Shown here in pieces: positions 57,210 through 64,000 of a DNA stretch of 64,000 bases. The notes below the pieces were generated by a model. That model had not been told where the DNA came from. It saw only the letters and a program-made list of their open reading frames with translations, and searched no databases. The position numbers and the translations under genes are program-made. Source of the stretch: Bifidobacterium breve DSM 20213 = JCM 1192. Its GTDB lineage: Bacteria > Actinomycetota > Actinomycetes > Actinomycetales > Bifidobacteriaceae. Each line of letters begins with the position of its first letter. Position 1 is the stretch's first letter. Location: contig NZ_AP012324.1 of NCBI RefSeq assembly GCF_001025175.1, positions 1,798,001-1,862,000 on the forward strand, given 5' to 3'.

Positions 57210-57357
57210 CCTAACTAACAATTTCTGCGCGCCCCAGTGGAATAGTGACATTAACCCGGTTTGATTCCTTATTATGCTCGTTTTGTCATTTTATTAATAC
57301 TCCTTACAAAGCTACATACTTATGGTCTACCAGTGGACCATGCGTGAAATACGAAAA

Positions 57358-57379
57358 AGCCCCGGATTGCTCCGAGGCT
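57358..57379 (-). terminator. tRNA-Ser terminator
   Basis: On the minus strand AGCCTCGG and CCGGGGCT enclose AGCAAT and are followed by TTTTTC, 13 bases after the tRNA. Confidence 0.85.
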
Positions 57380-57392
57380 CATCGTTCACAGG

Positions 57393-57477
57393 CGGACAGA
57401 GCGAGATTCGAACTCGCGGAGGGTTGCCCCTCAACGGTTTTCAAGACCGTCTCTTTAGACCGCTCAGACATCTGTCC
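57393..57477 (-). tRNA. tRNA-Ser (TGA)
   Basis: An 85-nt cloverleaf with the long variable arm of class II tRNAs. Acceptor GGACAGA/TCTGTCC; anticodon loop CTTGAAA gives TGA. CCA is not encoded. It lies downstream of serS in the same direction. Confidence 0.95.
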
Positions 57478-57480
57478 TTA

Positions 57481-57513
57481 TGCACATGCGCATGTGCACG
57501 ATATTTGATTATA
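57481..57513 (-). promoter_or_regulatory. tRNA-Ser leader: -10 box and 18-bp palindrome
   Basis: TATAAT on the minus strand (57508-57513) precedes a perfect TGCACATGCGCATGTGCA palindrome (57481-57498) that ends three bases before the tRNA. The palindrome would be at the start of the transcript. Confidence 0.6.
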
Positions 57514-57602
57514 CAAAAGGGAAGGATTTGGGGAGCGGACACAGTCGCACTCCCCCATAAGCCTTACATGCAGCTAATCTGCCAGCGGGCCTGATGATGA
57601 AA

Positions 57603-58889
57603 TCAGGCCTCCCATTTAGTCGGCTCGATGACTTCCTTGCCGCCCATGTAGGCACGCATGGCCTTCGGAATCTCGATGGAGCCATCCTTCTGCTGATGGT
57701 TCTCCATGATGGCAACCAGCCAACGGGTGGTGGCCAGCGTGCCGTTGAGCGTGGAGACCGGGCGAGTGCCGCCGTCTTCCATACGCTCGCGGATGTTCAG
57801 ACGACGAGCCTGGTACTCGGTGCAGTTCGAGGTGGAAGTGAGCTCACGGTAACGGTTCTGGGTCGGCACCCAAGCCTCACAGTCGAACTTGCGGGCGGCG
57901 GAGGAGCCGAGATCGCCGGCGGCGGTGTCGATGATGCGGTATGGCACCTCGACCTTGGCGAGCATCTCCTGTTCCATAGCCAGCAGGTGCTCATGCTCCT
58001 TGTAGGAGTCCTCCTGCTTGGCGTAGACGAACATCTCCACCTTGTCGAACTGGTGGACGCGGATGATACCGGAGGTGTCCTTGCCTGCGGCGCCGGCCTC
58101 GCGGCGGTAGCAGGAGGACCAACCGCAGTAACGCAGCGGTCCATTGCCGAGGTCGAGAATCTCGTTCTCGTGCATGCCGGCGAGCGCCACTTCGGAAGTG
58201 CCGACCAGGTACTGGTCATCGGGCTCACGCAGGCGGTAGATCTCGTCGGCGTGGGAGTTCAGGAAGCCAGTGCCGCGCATGACTTCGGGGCGCACGAGCG
58301 TCGGGGTAATGGCCAGCGTGAAGCCGTGCTCCTCAGCCTGGTCAACGGCCATAGTGAGCATGGCAATCTGCATGCGGGCCACCTGGCCACGCAGGAAGTA
58401 GAAGCGGGAGCCGCCCACCTTGACACCGCGGCGCATGTCGATGCCAGCCACGCCGGTGCCGAGGGTCAGGTGATCCTTGGGCTCGAAACCTTCAGCCGCG
58501 AAGTCACGAATCTGGCCGACCTTCTTGACGACCACGTAATCGTCCTCGCCGCCCTCAGGAGCTTCCGGCTCCACAATGTTGGAGAGCTTCCACATGGCGG
58601 TGGTGTATTCCTCGGCAGCTGCATCGGCCTTGGACTTGAACTCGGCGACCTTCTGGGAGAGTTCCTTGGTTTCGGCGATAAGCTTGGCCTTTTCGTCAGC
58701 CGGGGCAGAGGCGACCTTCTTGCCGATTTCCTTCTGCTGGGCGCGGGCCTCTTCAAAAGCCTTGAGCGACTCACGACGGACAGTGTCGGAGGAAAGCACT
58801 TCGTCGACGAGTTCCACGGACTCGCCACGCTTGCGCTGGGATTCCTTGACGATATCGGTGTGTTCACGAATGAATTGAATATCAAGCAT
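57603..58889 (-). CDS. serS: Seryl-tRNA synthetase
   Basis: SerS charges tRNA-Ser and tRNA-Sec-type acceptors with serine. The 428-residue enzyme has the N-terminal coiled-coil arm (about 30-100, beginning LDIQFIREHTDIVKESQRKR) and class II motifs TPTLVRPEVMRGTGFL, SSCYRREAGAAGKDT and the C-terminal NGTLATTRWLVAIMENHQ. The start at 58889 gives the standard MLDIQFIREH N-terminus; the frame runs on upstream without support. Confidence 0.96.
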   Translation of the reverse strand: MLDIQFIREHTDIVKESQRKRGESVELVDEVLSSDTVRRESLKAFEEARAQQKEIGKKVASAPADEKAKLIAETKELSQKVAEFKSKADAAAEEYTTAMWKLSNIVEPEAPEGGEDDYVVVKKVGQIRDFAAEGFEPKDHLTLGTGVAGIDMRRGVKVGGSRFYFLRGQVARMQIAMLTMAVDQAEEHGFTLAITPTLVRPEVMRGTGFLNSHADEIYRLREPDDQYLVGTSEVALAGMHENEILDLGNGPLRYCGWSSCYRREAGAAGKDTSGIIRVHQFDKVEMFVYAKQEDSYKEHEHLLAMEQEMLAKVEVPYRIIDTAAGDLGSSAARKFDCEAWVPTQNRYRELTSTSNCTEYQARRLNIRERMEDGGTRPVSTLNGTLATTRWLVAIMENHQQKDGSIEIPKAMRAYMGGKEVIEPTKWEA

Positions 58890-59128
58890 GAGCACCAGAC
58901 TAGCCCCGCAAGCCGACACCCTCAACAAAGAAATAATAAGGAGTAGAGCATGCTCTCTCATACATCTTTTACGGCCGATGAAACCGCACTCGGACGGTAG
59001 CAAATTCCACCAGACGGAATCAGGGTGAATAATAATCTCGCTTAGAGTGGGCGCATTCCGTGCAGGAACTGTTCACGTACTTCCTGAATGCAGCGAAAAG
59101 AAGCCGTCTCACGCTAACAATAGGAATC

Positions 59129-60310
59129 ATGCCCCAGCCTGCGCTCACTGTATTTCTTGTTGTGGCCGCGATCGTTATCGTCGCGGTATGTGTTGCCATC
59201 ATCGTCATCGCGTTGCGGGCGCACCGTCGCCGCAAACTGGCCGAGACATTGGAGAAACGCAGGGATGACGAGGTGCAGTATGCGTTCGTGGTGAACCCAT
59301 CCAAGCCACAGGCCACCGCACGCAGGCTCCACATTCAGGAGTTCTGCAAAGCCAAGGGTCTGAATCGGGTGCGCTTCTACGACACCCAACTCGACAAGGA
59401 CGGACGTGACTGTGCGCTCGAGGCGCTCGAAGACGGCGCTGACGTGGTGATCGCGGTCGGAGGCGACGGCACTGTACGCACGGTGGCAAGCGCCGTATCC
59501 GGCACCGGCCACGCACTGGGCATTGTGCCTATTGGCACCGGCAATCTCTTTGCCCGCAATATGGGCATTCCTGTGGACGATATCGATGCGGCCCTGACCG
59601 TGGCCACATCGCACGGATCGCGCATGGTGGACATGGGCCGACTCACGCTGCTCGATCATCCCGAGGACGACCACGGCCATGCGTTCCTGATTATCGCCGG
59701 CATCGGCTTCGACGCCGCCATGATCGACGACACCGATCCGGACTTGAAGGCGAATATCAGCTGGCTGGCATACTTCGTGGGCGGCGTGAAAAACCTGTTC
59801 GCCCCGAAATTCCGCGGCAATTTGACTGTCACCAGCGCCGACGGCTCCACACACACCACCAATAATCTTGCATTTCGCACGGTGATGGCCGGCAATTGCG
59901 GGCAGATTCCCGTATTCTCGCTCATGCCCGCCGCGTCCTATGATGACGGCATCCTCGATTTTGAAATCATCGACACCACCGGCGGCATCCTGGGTTGGGC
60001 CAACCTGTTCGGCGACGTAGTGCACCAAACCATTATCGGCAAGCCTGAGCAGAACCCACTGTCCACCAACTCGACCATTGAGCAGGTGCAAGGTCTGAGC
60101 GCGGAAATCGTATTGGAAAAGCCAGCCAAGGCCCAGGTAGACGGCGATATGCTGCCGGAGACCAAACACATCCGATTCTCAGTAGATCACCGGGCTCTGA
60201 TCGTACGCGTACCCGATACTTCCGCACTGGAGAAAACCGCTCAGGTGGCGGCGCAGAACGCCACCGCTGATTTCGCAGAAACGACCGGCACCATCGAGCC
60301 GATTCGCTGA
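59129..60310 (+). CDS. Diacylglycerol kinase-like lipid kinase
   Basis: The 393-residue protein has an N-terminal membrane segment (6-30), a DAGK catalytic domain with VAVGGDGTVRTVAS and PIGTGNLFARNMG, and a YegS/LCB5-like C-terminal half. It should phosphorylate diacylglycerol or a related lipid at the membrane, recycling it into phospholipid or lipoteichoic acid metabolism. AGGAATC precedes the ATG at 59129. Preferred over the longer frame because the membrane segment starts here. It is convergent with fruT by one base. Confidence 0.9.
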   Translation: MPQPALTVFLVVAAIVIVAVCVAIIVIALRAHRRRKLAETLEKRRDDEVQYAFVVNPSKPQATARRLHIQEFCKAKGLNRVRFYDTQLDKDGRDCALEALEDGADVVIAVGGDGTVRTVASAVSGTGHALGIVPIGTGNLFARNMGIPVDDIDAALTVATSHGSRMVDMGRLTLLDHPEDDHGHAFLIIAGIGFDAAMIDDTDPDLKANISWLAYFVGGVKNLFAPKFRGNLTVTSADGSTHTTNNLAFRTVMAGNCGQIPVFSLMPAASYDDGILDFEIIDTTGGILGWANLFGDVVHQTIIGKPEQNPLSTNSTIEQVQGLSAEIVLEKPAKAQVDGDMLPETKHIRFSVDHRALIVRVPDTSALEKTAQVAAQNATADFAETTGTIEPIR

Positions 60311-60311
60311 T

Positions 60312-61205
60312 TCACTGGCCCATATGCGCCAGCTGCGGATGGTCGGGAATATCCGAGGAACGATTCTGATTCGTTTGATCCGTGACTCGTGCCACATGCA
60401 ATGTCAGGTAGGCAACCTCGTCTTCGGTCAGCGTGGTATCGAGGCGCAGCTCAATAAGGGATGCGATAAGTCTCGCGCATTTCGAGGCTTTTGCATAGGA
60501 GCTCATAATCGAGGAAACGATTGCATCCGGCTCCCTGCTGAGCTGCTCATGCTGATGAATACGTACGAACAAATACCGAAGATGGGTGATGAAACGGCCG
60601 ACATTAACCGAATGCTCATCCAGCTTGATGTTATAGGTGCTTTCGATGACAGCGAGCAACTGTTGGATGACACCGGTCATCATATACGTAGGAGAAAGGT
60701 CGCCTGTGGAGAAGCCGGCATTCACAAAATGCAGCGCAAAAGCAACGCTCTCGCTGGGATCCAGCGCATCGTCCAATCTACGGTTCAGCGCGGCGAGCAG
60801 TGCGCAGCCCTGCTGGTATTCACGCTTATACAGCGAACGAATTTCCGAGTTCAGCGGATACGGCACAGGCGGAATGCCGTTCTTGGCGCGGCGTAAAGCA
60901 CCGCACACATGATCCGCGAGCGCCATGACCAACGTCGAGCTTTGTGCAGCCTCTGAACTCAGGCCAACCTCATCCATGGTCTCGGAAATGAGACGAATGA
61001 TTTCAGGAGGAATATCGCCCAGCAACTGGGCCATATGGTCAGGGTCACGGCCTTGAGCCGGCACGAACACACGAGCCACTTTGGCATCGTCAACTGTCAT
61101 GCCGGGCTTGGCCTTGAACCCCAGACCCCGGCCGGTAAGGATGACTTCGCGCCCCCGATCCTTCGCCAGGACGACGTTGTTATTGAAGACGCGAAGTATT
61201 TCCAT
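60312..61205 (-). CDS. fruT: BglG/LicT-family antiterminator FruT
   Basis: The 297-residue protein has an RNA-binding CAT domain at the start (MEILRVFNNNVVLAKD, GRGLGFKAKPG) and two PRD domains with conserved His residues (for example MALADHVCGALRRA; FVRIHQHEQLS). When its PRDs are suitably phosphorylated by the PTS it binds the RAT hairpin in the fruA leader and prevents termination. The ATG follows GAAGGGATG. It is downstream of fruA in one operon. The order and names follow the recalled B. breve UCC2003 fru operon. Confidence 0.9.
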   Translation of the reverse strand: MEILRVFNNNVVLAKDRGREVILTGRGLGFKAKPGMTVDDAKVARVFVPAQGRDPDHMAQLLGDIPPEIIRLISETMDEVGLSSEAAQSSTLVMALADHVCGALRRAKNGIPPVPYPLNSEIRSLYKREYQQGCALLAALNRRLDDALDPSESVAFALHFVNAGFSTGDLSPTYMMTGVIQQLLAVIESTYNIKLDEHSVNVGRFITHLRYLFVRIHQHEQLSREPDAIVSSIMSSYAKASKCARLIASLIELRLDTTLTEDEVAYLTLHVARVTDQTNQNRSSDIPDHPQLAHMGQ

Positions 61206-61256
61206 GACATCCCTTCCGTTCGGGATCTTCGGGTTACGGTTGCGAACCGACCATGA

Positions 61257-63347
61257 TTACTGTTCGATGGCGATGACTTCGTCACCGGCCGCGACGTTCA
61301 CATCCGTCTTCGGAGTAACGGACTTGAGCGCTGCGGTGTTCAGTACCGTAACCAGCGTAGTGGTGCTGAATCCAGCCTTCTTGACTTCGTCGAGATCGAC
61401 AGTCGCCAACAGGTCACCGGCATTCACTCGGTCACCCTTGGCCACATTCACCACGAAACCATTGCCATTCATCTTAACCGTATCAATGCCGACGTGTACC
61501 AGCACTTCAATGCCATCGTCGGTCTTGAGACCAAAAGCATGGCCAGTCTCAGCAACGGTCTGCAGCACACCGGACACCGGAGCCTTAACCGTGCCGTCAA
61601 CCGGCTCGATGCCCACGCCCTCGCCGAGGGCACGAGAAGCGAACACCGGATCGCCGGCATCGTCAAGGGATACCACGTGGCCCGCAATCGGAGCGAACAC
61701 GGCGGAAGTGGCGGTCGCAGCGGCAGCCGGGGCATCGGCAACGGCAACAGCGGCGGTTGCGGTAGCGGTGGTGGCGTCACCACCGTTCACAGCCTTGGCG
61801 GACTGAGCCGCGGCACGGGCCTTGGCTTCGGCTTTCTGCTCCGGAGTGCGGTAGTCAAGCATGATAATCATAATCATGGCGGTGAAGAACGACACTGCGA
61901 TGGAGACGCCGTAAACCCACATCTGGTTGAACACCGGCACGGTGAGCAGCGAGGTGAAAGCGAATGCAGTGGTGGTCACGCCGTGCACGGTCTCGCCGGA
62001 GGCGACGGTGGCCGGGAAGAGCCAGCCCATGACGGCGATTACGACGCCGCCCACGCCGCAGCCGACCAGCATACGGGAGTAGATGAGCTTGTAACGCAGG
62101 TGGATGCCGTAAAGGCTCGGCTCGGAAACGCCACCGAGCAGGCCGGCGGCAAGAGCACCGATGGAGGTCTGGCGCATGTCCTTATCCTTGTCGCGGATGG
62201 AGAGGAACAGCACACCGGCAGTGGCACCGAAGCAGGCGAAGTTCCACACGCCCATCGGGCCCTGAATGAAGTCGTAGCCCAGGGTGTTGATGTTCATGAT
62301 CATCAGGGCGTTCAGCGGCCAGTGCAGACCCAGCGGCACCAGGAACGGGTACAGCAGCGGGATTGCGATGGCGAAGATGAACGGAGCGTGAGTGTTCATC
62401 CAGGCGAGTCCGGCGCCGAGGCCGTTGCCGGCCCACACACCGATAGGTCCGATGATGAAAGCGGTGAGCGCACCGACGATGATCATGGAGAAGAAGGGCA
62501 GGAAGACCATCTGGACGCTGTCCGGAATGATCTTCTTCAGACCGTGGTACACGACCGCGAGCACGGCGACCATCAGCAGCGGCACGAACACGTTGCCGGA
62601 GTAGTCGGACAGCTGCATCGGCAGACCGAACACCGTGGCGGTGCAGGAGGAGGTGCCCAGCGTGGTGTTCTCCACGCACTTGACGGCGTCGCCCCAAGTC
62701 TTGGTGTCAGACAGGGATGCGAACTGCGGGGTCATGAGCATGCCCATGATTGCGCCGCCCAGCCACGGATCCACCTTGAGCTTCTTGGCTGCATTGTAGG
62801 CGACCATAATCGGCAGGAAGTAGAACACACCCTTCCAGATGGCCTGCACGAACACCAGGCCGGTGGTGGCGGTGTCGTTCGGAATCAGGCCCAGGGAAAT
62901 GCACAGGTTGACAATTGCGATGATGATGGACGCGCCAAGCAACACACCCAGAATCGGACGGAAGGAGTCGGCCAGGTATTCGAAGAAGCTATCGAGCCAT
63001 GCGACCTTGCCGCGAGCCTTGGAACGAGCGGCGGCCTTGACCTCCGCATCAGTCGGCTCATCGGCATCGTCGTCAACGGTGCCGGCGCCGAGACCAGCCA
63101 TTTCTGGCAGGTGCATGATCTGCTCATACACGGAGGCGACCTGACCGCCGATAACGACCTGGTATCGGTCGCCGGACTGCGGCACGGCGCCCAGCACAAG
63201 CTTGTTGGCGTCGAGCGCGGCATTGTCAACCTTGCCGGCGTCATTGAGTTCAAAGCGCAGTCGCGTGGCGCAGTGCGTCAGCGACTTGATGTTGGCCGCG
63301 CCACCAACACTGGTGACGATTGCCTTGATATCGTCTTGATGCGACAT
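61257..63347 (-). CDS. fruA: PTS enzyme IIBCA, fructose-specific candidate
   Basis: The 696-residue protein has EIIB (phospho-Cys26 in THCATRLRFELND), a ten-segment EIIC (about 120-480) and EIIA (phospho-His618 in VLVHVGIDTVKMNG), the beta-glucoside order B-C-A. It imports and phosphorylates a sugar at the membrane. In B. breve the single EIIBCA homologue FruA was reported to transport fructose; the B. longum homologue was linked to glucose. The Ala/Thr/Val-rich linker before EIIA is long. Expression is controlled by a terminator/antiterminator leader. Confidence 0.88.
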   Translation of the reverse strand: MSHQDDIKAIVTSVGGAANIKSLTHCATRLRFELNDAGKVDNAALDANKLVLGAVPQSGDRYQVVIGGQVASVYEQIMHLPEMAGLGAGTVDDDADEPTDAEVKAAARSKARGKVAWLDSFFEYLADSFRPILGVLLGASIIIAIVNLCISLGLIPNDTATTGLVFVQAIWKGVFYFLPIMVAYNAAKKLKVDPWLGGAIMGMLMTPQFASLSDTKTWGDAVKCVENTTLGTSSCTATVFGLPMQLSDYSGNVFVPLLMVAVLAVVYHGLKKIIPDSVQMVFLPFFSMIIVGALTAFIIGPIGVWAGNGLGAGLAWMNTHAPFIFAIAIPLLYPFLVPLGLHWPLNALMIMNINTLGYDFIQGPMGVWNFACFGATAGVLFLSIRDKDKDMRQTSIGALAAGLLGGVSEPSLYGIHLRYKLIYSRMLVGCGVGGVVIAVMGWLFPATVASGETVHGVTTTAFAFTSLLTVPVFNQMWVYGVSIAVSFFTAMIMIIMLDYRTPEQKAEAKARAAAQSAKAVNGGDATTATATAAVAVADAPAAAATATSAVFAPIAGHVVSLDDAGDPVFASRALGEGVGIEPVDGTVKAPVSGVLQTVAETGHAFGLKTDDGIEVLVHVGIDTVKMNGNGFVVNVAKGDRVNAGDLLATVDLDEVKKAGFSTTTLVTVLNTAALKSVTPKTDVNVAAGDEVIAIEQ

Positions 63348-63454
63348 CTCTTACTCCATTCCTTTTCCACGGTTAAGCCAGTACCTACCAGAGAAACCAC
63401 CCTGTTCCTGAGCATCTGCGTTCCAGGAACCGGCAGTCACGCCAAATAACAGAA

Positions 63455-63514
63455 AAGACCTGAGATATGGACGCCATCATGAATACACATGACTACGTCA
63501 ACATCTCAGGTCTT
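63455..63514 (-). terminator. fruA leader terminator
   Basis: On the minus strand AAGACCTGAGAT (63503-63514) and ATCTCAGGTCTT (63455-63466) form a 12-bp stem with a 36-nt loop, followed by TTCTGTTATTT. It lies over 100 bases before the fruA start. Confidence 0.88.
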
Positions 63515-63538
63515 GCCTCAACATTTGAGTAGCAACCC
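63508..63538 (-). promoter_or_regulatory. RAT antiterminator site in the fruA leader
   Basis: The minus strand reads GGGTTGCTACT...GGCAAGACCT, matching the LicT-type RAT consensus. The last seven bases (63508-63514) also belong to the terminator's 5' arm, so the two RNA folds exclude each other. FruT is the obvious ligand. Confidence 0.88.
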
Positions 63539-63561
63539 TGCTAATTACTGACTGAACAGCG

Positions 63562-63590
63562 ACTATAACGAGCTGATAACAATCCGGCAA
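63562..63590 (-). promoter_or_regulatory. fruA promoter
   Basis: TATAGT (63562-63567) with a 17-base spacer to TTGCCG (63585-63590) on the minus strand, correctly placed to transcribe the RAT leader. 63591-63780 shows no gene I can support. Confidence 0.65.
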
Positions 63591-63780
63591 ATCACACATA
63601 TGGTCAAAGCCCGCCTATACCTCGAAACATAAGACGAGAGTAGGGAAGAACAGGCTTTAATCAGCGATGAACATCCGGCGTGTCTTTCTTGGACGGTACA
63701 TCCGCAATGAGACGGCACGCAAGCCTATGTTCAGGCTCTTTGCGCAAGCCGCGCGCCACCTTCATGCACTTATTCGCACA

Positions 63781-63795
63781 AAAGTTGACAACTTT
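63781..63795. promoter_or_regulatory. Palindromic operator candidate upstream of pgm
   Basis: AAAGTTG-A-CAACTTT is a perfect 7+1+7 palindrome that contains a consensus -35 (TTGACA), about 50 bases before the pgm start. A regulator binding here would block that promoter. Confidence 0.5.
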
Positions 63796-63842
63796 TAACA
63801 TAATCATGCCCAAAACGACAAAAAACGTGGCAGAATGAAAGT

Positions 63843-64000
63843 ATGGTAGCAAACAATGCGGGTCAACCCGCCACCCCAGCAGATCTGATCAATGTCGATG
63901 AGGTTATCGGCAAGTACTATGACCTCGTCCCCGACCCCAGCGTTCCCGAGCAGCGTGTCATCTTCGGCACCTCCGGTCACCGTGGATCGTCTCTGAAGAC
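63843..64000 (+). CDS. pgm: Phosphoglucomutase, 3' end cut off by the window
   Basis: The first 52 codons encode MVANNAGQPATPADLINVDE, then YDLVPDPSVPEQRVIFGTSG and HRGSSLK, a clear alpha-phosphoglucomutase N-terminus (FGTSGHRG is the family signature near the start). It interconverts glucose 1-phosphate and glucose 6-phosphate, feeding Leloir-pathway products into the bifid shunt. The catalytic serine lies beyond the window edge. Confidence 0.9.
   Translation, partial: MVANNAGQPATPADLINVDEVIGKYYDLVPDPSVPEQRVIFGTSGHRGSSLK

Noticed and set aside
61494-63449. 651-residue plus-strand frame opposite fruA
   Set aside because: Antisense of a complete EIIBCA; His/Asp/Gly-rich without domains.
63661-63852. 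63-residue minus-strand frame between fruA and pgm
   Set aside because: It overlaps the pgm promoter palindrome and the pgm start, has no ribosome site and no recognised motif. It could be real but I cannot support it.

Overview
The window is a high-GC actinobacterial chromosome segment that reads as Bifidobacterium of the B. longum group. I favour B. breve. The basis is gene content: galacto-N-biose/lacto-N-biose phosphorylase, N-acetylhexosamine 1-kinase, Bifidobacterium-type EIIBCA and LicT-like antiterminator, plus the order lacS-lacZ-lacI-nahS-nahR-nahA and an lnp cluster without a galT gene. I recall both arrangements from B. breve UCC2003; this is memory, not a database check.

Layout. 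1-5.5 kb: end of a family 2 glycosyltransferase, fucO, cfa, tRNA-Phe, tRNA-Asp, trmB and tRNA-Glu. 5.5-18.6 kb: a human-milk-oligosaccharide island. It begins with an integrase remnant beside tRNA-Glu, then carries the lactose symporter, GH2 beta-galactosidase and their LacI regulator, followed by the sugar-binding protein NahS, ROK regulator NahR and GH20 hexosaminidase NahA. It is littered with decayed pieces: integrase, nagB, IS30, IS3 and an ABC permease. 18.7-22.5 kb: an FtsX-type ABC exporter operon and an azlC/azlD-like remnant. 22.5-26.5 kb: protein tyrosine phosphatase, dfrA, thyA, OsmC and Usp. 26.7-29.4 kb: three secreted NlpC/P60 or CHAP cell-wall hydrolases in a row. 29.6-37.5 kb: serC, a DUF2530 protein, a sensor kinase that lacks its histidine, phoU, a striking 19-bp phased repeat array, gpmA, a menA homologue, lysS and tRNA-Pro. 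37.5-44 kb: a near-perfect cruciform, a permease remnant, an MFS exporter, a TPR/DUF4037-DUF4125 gene pair and a membrane hydrolase. 44-48.5 kb: a divergent PspC / LiaRS-like envelope-stress module. 48.6-57.2 kb: the lnp/glt operon. 57.3-64 kb: tRNA-Ser, serS, a lipid kinase, the fruT-fruA PTS locus with a clear RAT antiterminator leader, and the start of pgm.

How it works together. Two sugar routes dominate. In one, GltABC imports lacto-N-biose/galacto-N-biose, LnbP phosphorolyses it to galactose 1-phosphate plus HexNAc, NahK phosphorylates the HexNAc, and GalE interconverts the UDP-sugars. The uridylyltransferase must be supplied from elsewhere, and Pgm passes glucose 1-phosphate on to the bifid shunt. 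In the other, NahA removes terminal GlcNAc from imported lacto-N-triose-type products, and the lactose left behind is cut by LacZ. A shared operator, GTAAA-N4-TTTAC, at lacI, lacS and lacZ suggests one LacI regulon.

The best candidates for undescribed biology are: the 19-bp convergent repeat array downstream of phoU; the histidine-less kinase beside phoU; a family of inverted intergenic repeats occurring singly and as head-to-head pairs; the acidic threonine-repeat membrane protein coupled to a PspC protein; and the TPR-DUF4037/DUF4125 pair. No CRISPR array, rRNA operon or intact insertion sequence is visible.
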